This document shows positions 7,084-15,455 of a DNA stretch of 64,000 nt, one piece after another. The position numbers and the translations under genes were made by a program. The stretch spans positions 1-64,000 of the IMG/VR virus record IMGVR_UViG_3300036715_003906. The stretch is one strand, 5' to 3'. Every line of letters starts with the position of its first letter. The first letter of the stretch is position 1. The DNA is from a virus. The notes under the pieces are model-generated. The model was not told the origin of the DNA, did not search any database, and saw only the letters and a list, made by a program, of their open reading frames with translations.

Positions 7084-9264
7084 TCAAGAACAGGACCCCC
7101 CACGCGATCGTCCGCCAGACGCACGGAAGCGGGCGAGGAGGCTCGCCATGATGTTCCGCGTCCCGAGCTTGGCAAAGAGCCGGTCAAAGATCGGGGCGAT
7201 GTCCCTCTCGAACCGCGCGTCGTCGATGTACACGTCCTGCTCGTAGGTGAGCCAGGTGAGCCAGGGGTTCACGATGCCCGCCTTGGACAGCTTCGTGTAG
7301 ACGTATTGCTCACACATGCGAGCCCAGACCTCGGCCGCGCTCTGGTAGTAGAAGAGCTTGCGATCGTCCCCGCCTGCGTTCTCCCGGTAGACCCGCTCGG
7401 CCTCCTTGACCAGCTCGGGCGGGAACTGGGACTTGTACCTCTGGGCGTCCGTCCAGCCTGCATCCTTGGCGTCGTAGTAGGGGTGGTCCGTGGGCAGGTC
7501 GTAGACGCTCATCCCCGTCAGGTTCTTGACCGCCTGGGCCATGCTGTCGGCGTGGGCATTGGTCAGCTTGTCCTCCCACCGGGCATAGTCGGGCGTGTTC
7601 GTCACGGCCGCCATGAGGTCGAAGGCTTCGGGGAGCATCGTATGCAGGGCGTCCTGCCGCTTGTTGTACGTACCCTCGACGTAGCTCTCGGCGAAATACT
7701 CCGCCGAAGCTCGCCCGAAGATGTCCCCGGGACCTCCCGAGAACGGGTACTTGCTCGTCTCGCCCTTCTCCTCGTTCATCCTCGTGTCGAGCTTGAACGC
7801 GATCAGGTCCTCGAAATAGTGGCTCAGCTCGTGGGCAAGCACGCCTTCGTACTCGTCGCCGAAGGTCACCCGCGGCTGCCACTCCCGCTTGTCGTCCCAG
7901 GCGAAGTAGTGTGCCTTGGCCATGACGTTCGACTTGCCTCCGAACCGGAAGGCCAGCTTCTTCTTGTGCTTGCCGCAGAAGCCCTTGCCGAAGATCCCCT
8001 CCAGGTCCGTGATGGCCCGGGAGACGCGCCCGAGGAGGACCTCGCTCTCTTCCGGCGGCATCCCGTCGGGCAGCTCGACCGCACCGGTGTCGTGCGCCGC
8101 CCGAAATTCCTCCGTCTTCATGGGCTTGAAGTAGAGGGGTACGAGCGGCACGCCCTCCTTGATGGCCTTGTTCTTCTGGAGGGAGTCGAAGACCGGCTTG
8201 AGGTCCTCGTTGAGCGCCCTGCTCACGATCCCCTTGTCCGAGGCTTCCCCGATGATCCGCTGGACGGTCTCCAGCGTCTTCGCCTTACGGAGAAGGGTCA
8301 CGAACTTCCCGGCGTCGCGTGGGAGGGGCGCCTTGTCCTCTTTCCAGTTGTCCCTCTTCCCGGGCGAGAGCCGCAGGCTTTGTTGGTGCTTCGCCGAGGA
8401 GATGAACGACTTGATAGCCGCCTCGACGACGAACTGCGTCCCGCCGTCGACATCCATCTTCGCTTCCCGCTTGAGCACGTCCTCCAGGGGCTCCCGCTCG
8501 CCCTTCTGGGACTCGAGGATGCCCCTGTTGACCCCGGTCTCCCGCAGGACCTTACGGAGCGCGCGGCTGGCGTTCTCGCACATCGCTCGCTTCTCCTCCG
8601 GGCTCTTGCCCGAGGTGCCGGCAGCCTCGAACTGGGCATGGATGTCGGCGAGGGTCTTGCGGACACCGGCCTTCTCCTCCTCGGTCATGTCGAACCATGC
8701 GCCGGGGTTCTCGTCCTCGTGGGGCGTCAGCGACAAGCTCTTGGAAGATCCCTTCCCGAGCTGGATGACCTTGCGGAGAAGGGTCTTCATCTGCGTCGGG
8801 ATGACCGACAACTTCAGGATCATCTGGAAGAAGGCTGTGAAGTCCTCCCCGTAGGTTGCCTCGTCCCCCTCGGCGATGCCCCTGGTTTCCCGGAGGAGCC
8901 GCATCACGGCGGGCGACAGCTCGTTGCGGGGCAAGTGACGGAAGCCCCGGATGACCTTGACCGCTTGGGCGAGGGCTTGCCGGTCCTGACGAGCCGTGAG
9001 CTTGGAAACAGCCCGGAGCGCGTGGGCTGAGGGTTCGAGCCCCGTCCCGTACCTCCCCTCGTCCATTCCGTCCGCCAGCGCGCCGCACGCCGTCGTGAAG
9101 GTGTCGTGGTACTGCCGTCGAAGGGTCAAGAACTTCTTGATCTCCTTCTCGTCGTAGAATGGATTTTGGACGATGACGTTCTGGGCGACGAGGAGCGCGA
9201 TGCCACCCATGATAGCCTCCACTTCCTGGACGGACGTGTCGCGCTCGTAGTTGTAGTCTGCCAT
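7084..9264 (-). CDS. Large zinc-metallopeptidase-like protein, possibly virion-associated
   Basis: A 726-residue protein. HELSHYFED near residue 476 is the HExxH zinc site of a gluzincin-type peptidase. The downstream GASxEYFAESY-like segment (ASAEYFAESYVEG, about 530) supplies a plausible third ligand Glu. The N-terminal 450 residues are mainly charged helices. The last residues (MASLLARFRAS) resemble the RLAARY motif found at the ends of several neighbours. The gene heads a minus-strand block containing topoisomerase IB and a second HExxH protein. It may be an injected peptidase. An AGGAGGG sits immediately before the ATG, too close for an ideal SD. Confidence 0.65.
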   Translation of the reverse strand: MADYNYERDTSVQEVEAIMGGIALLVAQNVIVQNPFYDEKEIKKFLTLRRQYHDTFTTACGALADGMDEGRYGTGLEPSAHALRAVSKLTARQDRQALAQAVKVIRGFRHLPRNELSPAVMRLLRETRGIAEGDEATYGEDFTAFFQMILKLSVIPTQMKTLLRKVIQLGKGSSKSLSLTPHEDENPGAWFDMTEEEKAGVRKTLADIHAQFEAAGTSGKSPEEKRAMCENASRALRKVLRETGVNRGILESQKGEREPLEDVLKREAKMDVDGGTQFVVEAAIKSFISSAKHQQSLRLSPGKRDNWKEDKAPLPRDAGKFVTLLRKAKTLETVQRIIGEASDKGIVSRALNEDLKPVFDSLQKNKAIKEGVPLVPLYFKPMKTEEFRAAHDTGAVELPDGMPPEESEVLLGRVSRAITDLEGIFGKGFCGKHKKKLAFRFGGKSNVMAKAHYFAWDDKREWQPRVTFGDEYEGVLAHELSHYFEDLIAFKLDTRMNEEKGETSKYPFSGGPGDIFGRASAEYFAESYVEGTYNKRQDALHTMLPEAFDLMAAVTNTPDYARWEDKLTNAHADSMAQAVKNLTGMSVYDLPTDHPYYDAKDAGWTDAQRYKSQFPPELVKEAERVYRENAGGDDRKLFYYQSAAEVWARMCEQYVYTKLSKAGIVNPWLTWLTYEQDVYIDDARFERDIAPIFDRLFAKLGTRNIMASLLARFRASGGRSRGGSCS

Positions 9265-9313
9265 CCCTCCTGCGAGGTCACAGAAGCATTAGGCTCATTT
9301 GTGGGGGAGGGGT

Positions 9314-9342
9314 TTTATTCTCGGGGGGCCCCCGCGTAGTAG
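9314..9342 (+). promoter_or_regulatory. Class I leaderless promoter
   Basis: TTTATT (9314-9319), 17 bases, TAGTAG (9337-9342), CTCC, ATG at 9347. It is divergent from the peptidase gene at 9264. Confidence 0.65.
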
Positions 9343-9346
9343 CTCC

Positions 9347-9745
9347 ATGACCACCCTGACCCTCCGCCCCGCCAAGCTCGCCGACCTCGACAACGTCATC
9401 CCAGGCTTGGCCAACGTCTGGAAGCAGATCAAGGCCCAGTGCGGCACGAAGAAGCGCGTCCCCACCATCACCCTCGCCGACTACGCCGAGGCGATGTGCC
9501 CGAACGACGACTCCCTGTGCCGGCGCTTCGCCCTCGACCTCACGACGATGAATCTGAGCGCCGGGCTCCGCGTCTCGGCCGGGGAGTGGGCGGTCCATGC
9601 CAGCCCCAACCACGACGAAGGCGTCGAGGGCGTCGGCAACGGGCAGGCCCTCCTTGACTGCGAGTGGAACGATTTTCACGGCTTCTTCACCCTGCGCATC
9701 CAGGTGGCCCCCGGGGCCCTCCCGAAGCAGGTCACCCAGGGCTGA
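9347..9745 (+). CDS. Unknown 132-residue protein
   Basis: Start fixed by the promoter. N-terminal part reads like a small alpha/beta domain (TLRPAKLADLDNVIPGLANVW); it contains two Cys in CPNDDSLCRRF. C-terminal HGFFTLRIQVAPG is a strand. No family recognised. The stop is followed within a few bases by GGTGTAG and the next gene. Confidence 0.6.
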   Translation: MTTLTLRPAKLADLDNVIPGLANVWKQIKAQCGTKKRVPTITLADYAEAMCPNDDSLCRRFALDLTTMNLSAGLRVSAGEWAVHASPNHDEGVEGVGNGQALLDCEWNDFHGFFTLRIQVAPGALPKQVTQG

Positions 9746-9780
9746 ACCGGTGTAGGGGGGGAGGATGGAGAACAACAACC

Positions 9781-10455
9781 ATGGGCCAGCGTAAGCCTCG
9801 CCTGCCCCGCAAGGTCACCCCGGATGAGATCTTCGAGACGTATGGAGTCGAGGCCCTGGCGCTGGCCCGAACCCACAAGGGACCCGGCCGGGTCGGGGTG
9901 GAGGGGACGCTCGACCACGGCTACCTCCAGATGAAGCTCGTGCCCGAGGCGTCGCTCCTCTCGGTCAAGGGGATTCGGGCGCGCATTCCCGTGATCGACG
10001 AGGGAGGGGTCATCTTCGCGATCCGCGCGGGACTACGGGCCACCTGCGTCCTGCTGAGGGACCCGAGGCGCGTCGACCTCGACGACCTGGCCGACCAGTA
10101 CGAGGAAGAAGCGCGGCTCGTCCTCGCCCGGTACAAGGAGCGCACGGCGGTCTGCATCTACATCCGCGAGAACGGCATCATCGAGGTCCGTGCCATGCCC
10201 GAGAAGGATTCCCTCTGGTTCTTCCACAAGGAGTCTCCACACCCGGCGCTGGCGCTCATGATCTTCGTCCTGCCTGACTGGGCCGTGGCCTACACCTTCC
10301 GCATCTCCGCCGAGGTCACCGAGGAGGCCCCGCCCCTGACCCCGGCGGAGGTCATCGCTCACAAATCATGGGGCGGTGTGCGCAGGGATCAGGTGAAGGA
10401 GTTATCGATCTTCCCGTTGTCGAGAAAATCGTCCTCAAGCCCAGGGACGAGGTAG
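9781..10455 (+). CDS. Unknown 224-residue protein
   Basis: The ATG at 9781 begins MGQRKPRLPRKVTPDEIF. The middle has two strand-rich parts (GYLQMKLVP, VIFAIRAGLRATCVLL) and a helix of Glu/Arg (DQYEEEARLVLARYKER). The last 22 codons overlap the 3' end of the convergent topoisomerase gene by 67 bases and look artefactual. A GGTGTAG motif lies 9 bases before another ATG at 9765, which opens only a nine-codon frame (MENNNHGPA). Removing one base would fuse it to MGQRK, so the real start may be 9765. Confidence 0.55.
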   Translation: MGQRKPRLPRKVTPDEIFETYGVEALALARTHKGPGRVGVEGTLDHGYLQMKLVPEASLLSVKGIRARIPVIDEGGVIFAIRAGLRATCVLLRDPRRVDLDDLADQYEEEARLVLARYKERTAVCIYIRENGIIEVRAMPEKDSLWFFHKESPHPALALMIFVLPDWAVAYTFRISAEVTEEAPPLTPAEVIAHKSWGGVRRDQVKELSIFPLSRKSSSSPGTR

Positions 10456-11324
10456 TGGGAGCGGAGGGTCGAGGGCTCGTGACCGACGGCGTCCGCCGTG
10501 GTGTCGAGGGCCCGCTTGAACTCCTCCTTGAGCTTCTTCTCCCGCTTCTTCTTGTCCTCGGGGAGCGCGCCGCCCTTCTTCCGCTCGGCCCGGAGCTGCG
10601 CCTGCATCTCATTGTTGGCGTGGAAGCCGCGGATGTCCTTGGCGGTGATCGTGAACTTCTTGAGGTAGCTGTTCACTTTGTCCGCGGTGACCTTGCCGCC
10701 CTCCCAGGCGAAGATGTCCGCGTCCTCCCCCTCGACGGCCTCGTAGGCGTCACGCAGGGCCGTGAGGATGGCCTTGTCGGTCACCTGCTTGTCGTGCTTG
10801 ACGCCGGCCTTGCCCACGTACTTGAGCTTGGCCCTGCCCTTGCCGAACGTGACGTGGCTCTTCTGCCAGCCGGTGACCCCGAAGTGCCCGTCGTCGGCCG
10901 ACTCCTCGTTGCCCACCCGCTCGTAGGTCTCGTCCATGAGGGCGACGGCCAGGGCGGTGAGCTTCGTCTCCGGATCGTCCGATCGGAGGTCGCGCTTCAC
11001 CTTCGCCCGAAGCTCGCCGATCTTGCCCCGGAGCTTCTCGATCCGCTTGGCCTTCTCCCGGTTCCGGTGCTCGATCTGCTTGTCCGAATAGAGATAGACC
11101 GTGCCCCCCTTGTCGGTCTTCTTCTTGTCCTTGTACTTGGCCGCCAGCCGGGCCGTCAGGGACATCCCGACCTCGGGCCCCCCTTGCCCGCACCCCGGGC
11201 AGGGGAAGCTGGCGTCGAAGACGGCCCCGGTCTCGGGGTCGCCCGTGAAGCCGCAGGCCGGGCAGCCGGCCGAAGCCGTCCGTACCCCGTACCGGGCCGC
11301 GAGTCGCTGGGCAAGGGGCGTCAT
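10389..11324 (-). CDS. DNA topoisomerase type IB with N-terminal zinc ribbon
   Basis: A 311-residue protein. An RVGNEES segment near 135 and KSHVTFGKGRAKLKYVGK around 155-175 match the pox-like type IB catalytic core. GFHANNE carries the conserved His region, and HEPSTLRSHYLVP near 280-294 carries the active-site Tyr. It relaxes supercoils through a 3'-phosphotyrosyl link. Unusually it starts with LAQRLAARY, then a CPAC...CPGC zinc ribbon (about 20-45), then a second SLTARLAAKY before the core. The start overlaps the upstream gene by ATGA. Confidence 0.85.
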   Translation of the reverse strand: MTPLAQRLAARYGVRTASAGCPACGFTGDPETGAVFDASFPCPGCGQGGPEVGMSLTARLAAKYKDKKKTDKGGTVYLYSDKQIEHRNREKAKRIEKLRGKIGELRAKVKRDLRSDDPETKLTALAVALMDETYERVGNEESADDGHFGVTGWQKSHVTFGKGRAKLKYVGKAGVKHDKQVTDKAILTALRDAYEAVEGEDADIFAWEGGKVTADKVNSYLKKFTITAKDIRGFHANNEMQAQLRAERKKGGALPEDKKKREKKLKEEFKRALDTTADAVGHEPSTLRSHYLVPGLEDDFLDNGKIDNSFT

Positions 11325-12097
11325 GTCACGGCCTCCAGGAACGCTTTGGTCGGTTCAGGCATCGCCTTGCCGAAAGCAAGGTGCGCCGCAGCTTCGGCGA
11401 AGTTCTCCAGCTCGTTGGTCTTGCCGTAGGGGGTCACGTAGAGGGCCGGGCGCTTCTCGCCCGCGGCAATCTCCTCGTCCCGGGTGCCCTGAGCGAGCTT
11501 GAACAGATCCTCTTCGCTGTTCTTGTCGGTCAGGCAATCCTGAACGTACTCCCGCACGGGGGGCGCGTCGGGGGACGTGAGCCAGAGGGTGAGGTTCTCG
11601 GACAGATCCGAGGGCATGGGCTTCTTGAACTTCCGCAAGCGCGCCATCGTCACCACCTCCGCCGCCACGGCCCTTCGCAGGGCACTGTCGAAGAGGCGGA
11701 TGTCGTAGCTCGGGTGCTGGAACCTCTTGAACTCTTCCCGCTGCTCGCTGCTCAGAAACTTGAACCAGAACCGGTGCCCGAACTCGTGTGCGATGGTGTA
11801 CGCCTGGCCCGCCGGCTTGTGGTAGGTGAACAGGATCGCGATGCTGTCCGTCTTGGGGTCATACTCGGCGGCGTTCCGCGAGCGTCCCACGAGGTTCACC
11901 TTTCCGTAGAGCCACTGCCGGAGCTTCCCGTGTTGCCCGAGGTGCGCCGCCGCCAGGTCAAGGGCCCCCAGCGTCTCCTCGGTCTGCTCGGGGGTTGCCG
12001 TCCCCGACACCGTGACCTCGAAGGGCCCCCGCTGGATTGTCTTGGCTTTGGCCGCGCTCCTTGCCCGATCGGCCCGTCGCTCCGTCATGGTGCTCAT
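11321..12097 (-). CDS. Zinc-metallopeptidase-like protein (HEFGH)
   Basis: A 258-residue protein with TIAHEFGHRFWFKF around 98-111, a canonical HExxH zinc motif preceded by an Ile/Ala strand as in metzincin/gluzincin folds. A later ENFAEAAAHLAFG segment (about 238) contains Glu and His that could act as the third ligand. It is the second HExxH protein in this minus-strand block. It overlaps both neighbours by ATGA, so the block (frameshifted gene, peptidase, topoisomerase) is probably translationally coupled. The role may be virion maturation or a packaged peptidase; inference only. Confidence 0.65.
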   Translation of the reverse strand: MSTMTERRADRARSAAKAKTIQRGPFEVTVSGTATPEQTEETLGALDLAAAHLGQHGKLRQWLYGKVNLVGRSRNAAEYDPKTDSIAILFTYHKPAGQAYTIAHEFGHRFWFKFLSSEQREEFKRFQHPSYDIRLFDSALRRAVAAEVVTMARLRKFKKPMPSDLSENLTLWLTSPDAPPVREYVQDCLTDKNSEEDLFKLAQGTRDEEIAAGEKRPALYVTPYGKTNELENFAEAAAHLAFGKAMPEPTKAFLEAVT

Positions 12098-12653
12098 TCG
12101 TCGTCCTCCTCGTCATCCTCGCCGGCCAGGATGACGGGCTCCGCCTCCTCGGCCTTCTGCTTGTCGGGCGGCGGGTCGTGCCAGATCTTGAACAGGCCAT
12201 CTCCTTGTCCTGCTTCCGACCCTTGGGCACGGGCTCGATCACGACCGTGGGGTTGCCGTGCTTGTCCTCGCCAAATTGCCGAATAATCCCGTGGGGGTTC
12301 TTGTATTTTCCGTGAAGTACGGGATCGCCGGGGGTGAAGAACCCCGCGCTAAGTGCGCGGCTCAGCAGGCGCATCCCCCTCGGGGACGTGTGCCCCGTAA
12401 AGGGCCAAAATCTGTCGAGCCCAATGGACCTTGTCAACGACCCGTTGCCCAGAGGGTTGGCTTGGGTGGGGGTGAGGGCACCCGTCGATCGTGCATGTTC
12501 CTCGTCGGACACGTATACTTTCGGCTCGTTGCCGCTGGAGGAGATGAGGGCGGCACAGCCCTGAACGTCCAGCGGGTTGCTCGCAGCTTTCGGCTTTGCA
12601 CGTGCCCGAGTACAGGAATAAGAGAAGTACCGGGAGGCCAGGCGCTGGGCCAT
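12094..12653 (-). pseudogene. Unknown protein with RLASRY motif, single-base frameshift
   Basis: Starts MAQRLASRYFSY and contains a second copy-like stretch GMRLLSRALSAGFF (about residue 100). After PVPKGRKQDKEM the frame collapses into Arg/Ser-rich nonsense. The next frame continues naturally (GLFKIWHDPPPDKQ, then an acidic tail EDDEEDDE) to a TGA that overlaps the next ATG as ATGA, exactly like its neighbours. One G is missing from a likely GGG at about 12195-12200. Either the gene is broken or this is a sequencing error. Function is unknown; the IIRQFGEDKHGNPTVVIEP segment looks like a small barrel. Confidence 0.6.
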
Positions 12654-12751
12654 CGGGACCTCCACAGGGCTCGCGCCAAGGACGCGGCCCGCCCGCCGCT
12701 GGGCGATGCTCCTACCCCCTGGCCAGCAAACAGAAAGAGTCTCACCCCCTT

Positions 12752-12780
12752 TGGATTCCCGGGGGGCCCCCGCGTAGTAG
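12752..12780 (+). promoter_or_regulatory. Class I leaderless promoter
   Basis: TGGATT (12752-12757; one-base variant of TTGATT), 17 bases, TAGTAG (12775-12780), CGGC, ATG at 12785. GAAAGAGTC lies upstream at 12733-12741. Confidence 0.65.
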
Positions 12781-12784
12781 CGGC

Positions 12785-13057
12785 ATGTTCAAACGAACCG
12801 ACCGGGTCACCTCCAGCGGCTGCCTCCTCACTGTCCTCGACGTCTCCGTCGGGGCCCTCACCAGGGCCTTCGGGGCCCCTTGCCGGGGGCATGAGGACGA
12901 TGAGGCGGGGTACAGCGGGGAGGAGTGGTACTTCGAGGGGACGGGGGGCCAGAAGGGCCACTTCCACGTCTACGTCCGGTGCGGGCAGCCTCGGATCGGG
13001 GGCAACGAGAACCAGAACCTCCCGCTCTTCAAGGCGTGGCTACGGAGCCGTCTCTGA
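12785..13057 (+). CDS. Unknown 90-residue protein
   Basis: Start fixed by the promoter. Strand-rich product (GCLLTVLDVSV, GHFHVYVRCG) with no recognised family. Its 3' end overlaps the convergent DHH gene by 18 bases. The upstream intergenic space (12654-12784) holds only the divergent starts and this promoter. Confidence 0.6.
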   Translation: MFKRTDRVTSSGCLLTVLDVSVGALTRAFGAPCRGHEDDEAGYSGEEWYFEGTGGQKGHFHVYVRCGQPRIGGNENQNLPLFKAWLRSRL

Positions 13058-14026
13058 CCGTTCCGGGCCCGTCTGGCCCGCTTCGTAGAAGCGCATCAGA
13101 CGGGCGACATACCGGAAGGGGTCCACGTCCAGGCCGTCGAGGGGCACCGTGCATCCCGCCGCTTTCCGGTGCCCGCCCCCGCCCCCGAAGCGCTTGCCGT
13201 AGTGCTGGCAGAAGGCCCCGCAGTCGAAGGTCCCCCGGCTCCGCGTCGACAGGATGAGCCGCGGGTAGGGGTCCGTGGCGGGCTCGTAGGCGAACGTGAT
13301 CCCGACCACGAAGTCCGCCCGATCCCCGAGGGCCTCCGCCGCGTCGCTGACCAGACCCTTGGTGGTCAGGATCGCCACCTTGGTGCCCTTGTCCGTCGTG
13401 TGCCAGTAGGCCCGCTTGATCGCCTTCTCGACGTCCCGCTGCTGCCGCTCGTGAAGGATGCGCCCGAGCGGCGCCCACGTCCCCTCCCACTCGCTCAGGA
13501 TCGTCGCGAGCCCCTTGGCCTGCCAAACGTCATTCGAGGCCAGGGACAGGGCGAGCCCCTGCTGGCACGCGAGGACCCAGTCGGGGGACGAACGCTGCCA
13601 GGTGTCCCGGACGCCCGCCAGGGTGGCGAAGCGCTCGACGGCCGGGTCCCCCGCCGGGTAGCGCGCCTTCCACACCTCGCTGTACGCCAGGGTCGCCCCG
13701 CAGATGCCGGGCTGGGTCTTCTCGTCCCCGAACACGCCCTTCTCCCCGAAGGCTTCCACGACCGGCCGAGCCGTCGCGTGGTGGTCGAGGACGATCGACC
13801 CCGCTGCCACGAACTCCGCGGTCCGTCCCTCCGGCGGGCTCATGTCGCAGAAGAGCAGGCCCTCCTCCGCCGGGAGATTCTTGTGGGCGTCGGTCCCGTA
13901 CTGGACGAACCGGATCGGGACACGGGGCAGGGCTGCTTGAAGGATCAGGGCGGACGCGGTCCCGTCCGAGCAGGAGTCGTGGGTGATGAAGGTCCGCACC
14001 TTCAGGAGATCTTGCAGGGATAGCAT
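13040..14026 (-). CDS. DHH-family phosphoesterase (NrnA/RecJ-like)
   Basis: A 328-residue protein with the full DHH/DHHA1 layout: HDSCSDG (16-22) and CDMSPP (60-65) for metal binding, DHH at 81-83, and a C-terminal GGGGHRKAAG (about 289) that holds substrate in DHHA1 domains. Family members hydrolyse short RNA/DNA oligonucleotides, pAp or cyclic dinucleotides. Its size and motif set fit NrnA-like enzymes better than RecJ. In a phage it could recycle host nucleotides or degrade a signalling nucleotide. The ATG is preceded by GGTATACC, a variant of the recurrent GGTGTA motif. Confidence 0.85.
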   Translation of the reverse strand: MLSLQDLLKVRTFITHDSCSDGTASALILQAALPRVPIRFVQYGTDAHKNLPAEEGLLFCDMSPPEGRTAEFVAAGSIVLDHHATARPVVEAFGEKGVFGDEKTQPGICGATLAYSEVWKARYPAGDPAVERFATLAGVRDTWQRSSPDWVLACQQGLALSLASNDVWQAKGLATILSEWEGTWAPLGRILHERQQRDVEKAIKRAYWHTTDKGTKVAILTTKGLVSDAAEALGDRADFVVGITFAYEPATDPYPRLILSTRSRGTFDCGAFCQHYGKRFGGGGGHRKAAGCTVPLDGLDVDPFRYVARLMRFYEAGQTGPERSETAP

Positions 14027-14187
14027 GGCGCCCAGGGTATACCGTGCGTGCCGGGAGGCCAGGTATTGACCCGGGGCCTCCTCACCCCCATCTCGTCACA
14101 CAGGTCCGCCAGCGGGAGCCACGGGTGGATGAGGACGTTGTGCGTCACGCAGAGGGCCCACCAGCGAAGGGACCGCCGGGGCTTCAC
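14002..14187 (-). CDS. Small unknown protein, paralogue of the next gene
   Basis: A 61-residue product from a GTG overlapping the previous stop (GTGA). The segment WWALCVTHNVLIHPWLPLAD resembles WRRVHNLVAHPLMEAL of the adjacent 14184-14474 product, suggesting a duplicated small module. The last 20 codons overlap the DHH start and may be wrong if a frameshift is present. Confidence 0.45.
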   Translation of the reverse strand: MKPRRSLRWWALCVTHNVLIHPWLPLADLCDEMGVRRPRVNTWPPGTHGIPWAPCYPCKIS

Positions 14188-14474
14188 CCGGGCCCCCGGT
14201 CGATGAAGGCCAGGGCCGCCGTCGTGTCGTGCAGCCAATCGCCCCAGGGGCCCGGGAGGGCCTCCATCAGCGGGTGGGCGACCAGGTTATGCACCCGGCG
14301 CCAGAAGAGGACGGACCGGGCCGAGGGCAGGGGAGGCAGGGGCAGACCCGCTTGCCTCTCCCGCAGACCCCGAAGCTCCTCCAGCCAGGCGGCAAGCTGC
14401 CGGTGCTCCTCGGCGCAGGGGCTCTCCCCCTGCCCCTTCTCGTCCGCGTGGACGATGGCCTCGTCCAGCGTCAC
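14184..14474 (-). CDS. Small unknown protein
   Basis: A 96-residue product from a GTG overlapping the upstream stop (GTGA). N-terminal acidic helix (TLDEAIVHADEKG), a long helix (EEHRQLAAWLEELRGLRERQ), then the shared RVHNLVAHPLMEALPGPWGDWLHD module. Function unknown; tight overlaps both sides place it in an eight-gene coupled chain from 16556 to 14002. Confidence 0.55.
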   Translation of the reverse strand: MTLDEAIVHADEKGQGESPCAEEHRQLAAWLEELRGLRERQAGLPLPPLPSARSVLFWRRVHNLVAHPLMEALPGPWGDWLHDTTAALAFIDRGPG

Positions 14475-14776
14475 GACGCCGGCTCCGCGGGCTCGTCGGG
14501 GGGCAGGGTGACCCGCACCACCTCCCGGTCCCCGATGCTCGCCTTGACCCTCTCCTCGGACCCCCACCAGCACTGCGGGCTGTAGACGTGGGTCCCGTTG
14601 TCGAGGAGGATGCGGGGCACCTCGCGACCGGCCTCGTGGGCCATCTCCGTCATCCACCCCACCGCCCCCGCCTCGGGGACGTGGTAGCCCTCGAACACTC
14701 CGTAGCCGAGAAGCCGGACCGGCGTCTGGTCGGCACTCAGCAGGGGCCCCACGCGCTCGCCCACCTTGGCTCTCAC
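14471..14776 (-). CDS. Conserved-looking phage protein with CWWGSE motif
   Basis: A 101-residue product from a GTG (GTGA overlap). LLGYGVFEGYHVP, then PRILLDNGTHVYSPQCWWGSEERVK, recalls small phage and plasmid proteins with a GYG...LD.G..V.G..CWWG pattern; I know of no function for them. The longer frame to 15274 is a shadow of the two genes upstream. Confidence 0.6.
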   Translation of the reverse strand: MRAKVGERVGPLLSADQTPVRLLGYGVFEGYHVPEAGAVGWMTEMAHEAGREVPRILLDNGTHVYSPQCWWGSEERVKASIGDREVVRVTLPPDEPAEPAS

Positions 14777-15165
14777 TGCATCCTCCGTATCGCGTCGAAG
14801 ATCTGGTTGCGACGTCCCGGGTCCGTGACCCGCTCGATCCGGCCCCGCTGGGCCTTGTACCACGCCTGGACAGACCCCCCGCCAGCCGCGTGCCGGTCCA
14901 GCTCCCCGAGGAGCAGGGCGACCTCGGCCCCCTGGTCCACCGGAGGCTCCTGGAAGGCTCGCGCTCCGGGGCTCCGCCCCTCCTCGGGAATCTCCTCGAT
15001 CTGCCCGGCCAGCTTGGTGGCGAGGGCCAGCCCCGCCAGGCCGTGCGTCAGGGCCGCCATGGCCTCCTTGCTGTCCTCCCCCCGCAGGAGGGTCCGGCAG
15101 ACGTTCTCGAACGCCTCCCGGGTGAGCGTGAGGATCTTCGCCTGACCTTCGGTCTGGGGTTTCAT
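14773..15165 (-). CDS. Unknown helical protein
   Basis: A 130-residue product starting MKPQTEGQAKILTLTREAF, mostly helical, with no Cys or membrane segment. ATG at 15165 overlaps the upstream stop (ATGA); the longer frame to 15495 reads through the neighbour. No family recognised. Confidence 0.55.
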   Translation of the reverse strand: MKPQTEGQAKILTLTREAFENVCRTLLRGEDSKEAMAALTHGLAGLALATKLAGQIEEIPEEGRSPGARAFQEPPVDQGAEVALLLGELDRHAAGGGSVQAWYKAQRGRIERVTDPGRRNQIFDAIRRMQ

Positions 15166-15455
15166 GATGTCGCTTTCCCTGCCCGCGCAAGAAGGAAGCT
15201 CTTGAGCTTCCCGGCCACCTCGGAGGCATCGAGGTTCCCGGCCTGTCGTAGCCCCACCTCCAGCGACCCTGCAAGGAAGGACGCCGCCTGCTGGGGGTCC
15301 TTCATCATGGCCCAGCAGGGCTTGCAGTAGTGGAGCGCCAGGGGCGCCTCCTGTCCCGTGGCCCGGAGCACGGCTCGCTCGGTTGGGGTGAGCGTCACCG
15401 TTTCCATCCGGCTCTCCTCGCGGAAGGCCCCACAGATGCCACAGGCTCGCTTCAT
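15162..15455 (-). CDS. Small zinc-binding protein
   Basis: A 97-residue product. C-x2-C (CGIC, near residue 5) and a second CKPC near 45 form a likely four-Cys zinc site joined by an SAM-like helical segment (TPTERAVLRATGQ). ATG overlaps the YkgJ stop (ATGA). C-terminal half is helical. Function unknown. Confidence 0.55.
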   Translation of the reverse strand: MKRACGICGAFREESRMETVTLTPTERAVLRATGQEAPLALHYCKPCWAMMKDPQQAASFLAGSLEVGLRQAGNLDASEVAGKLKSFLLARAGKATS

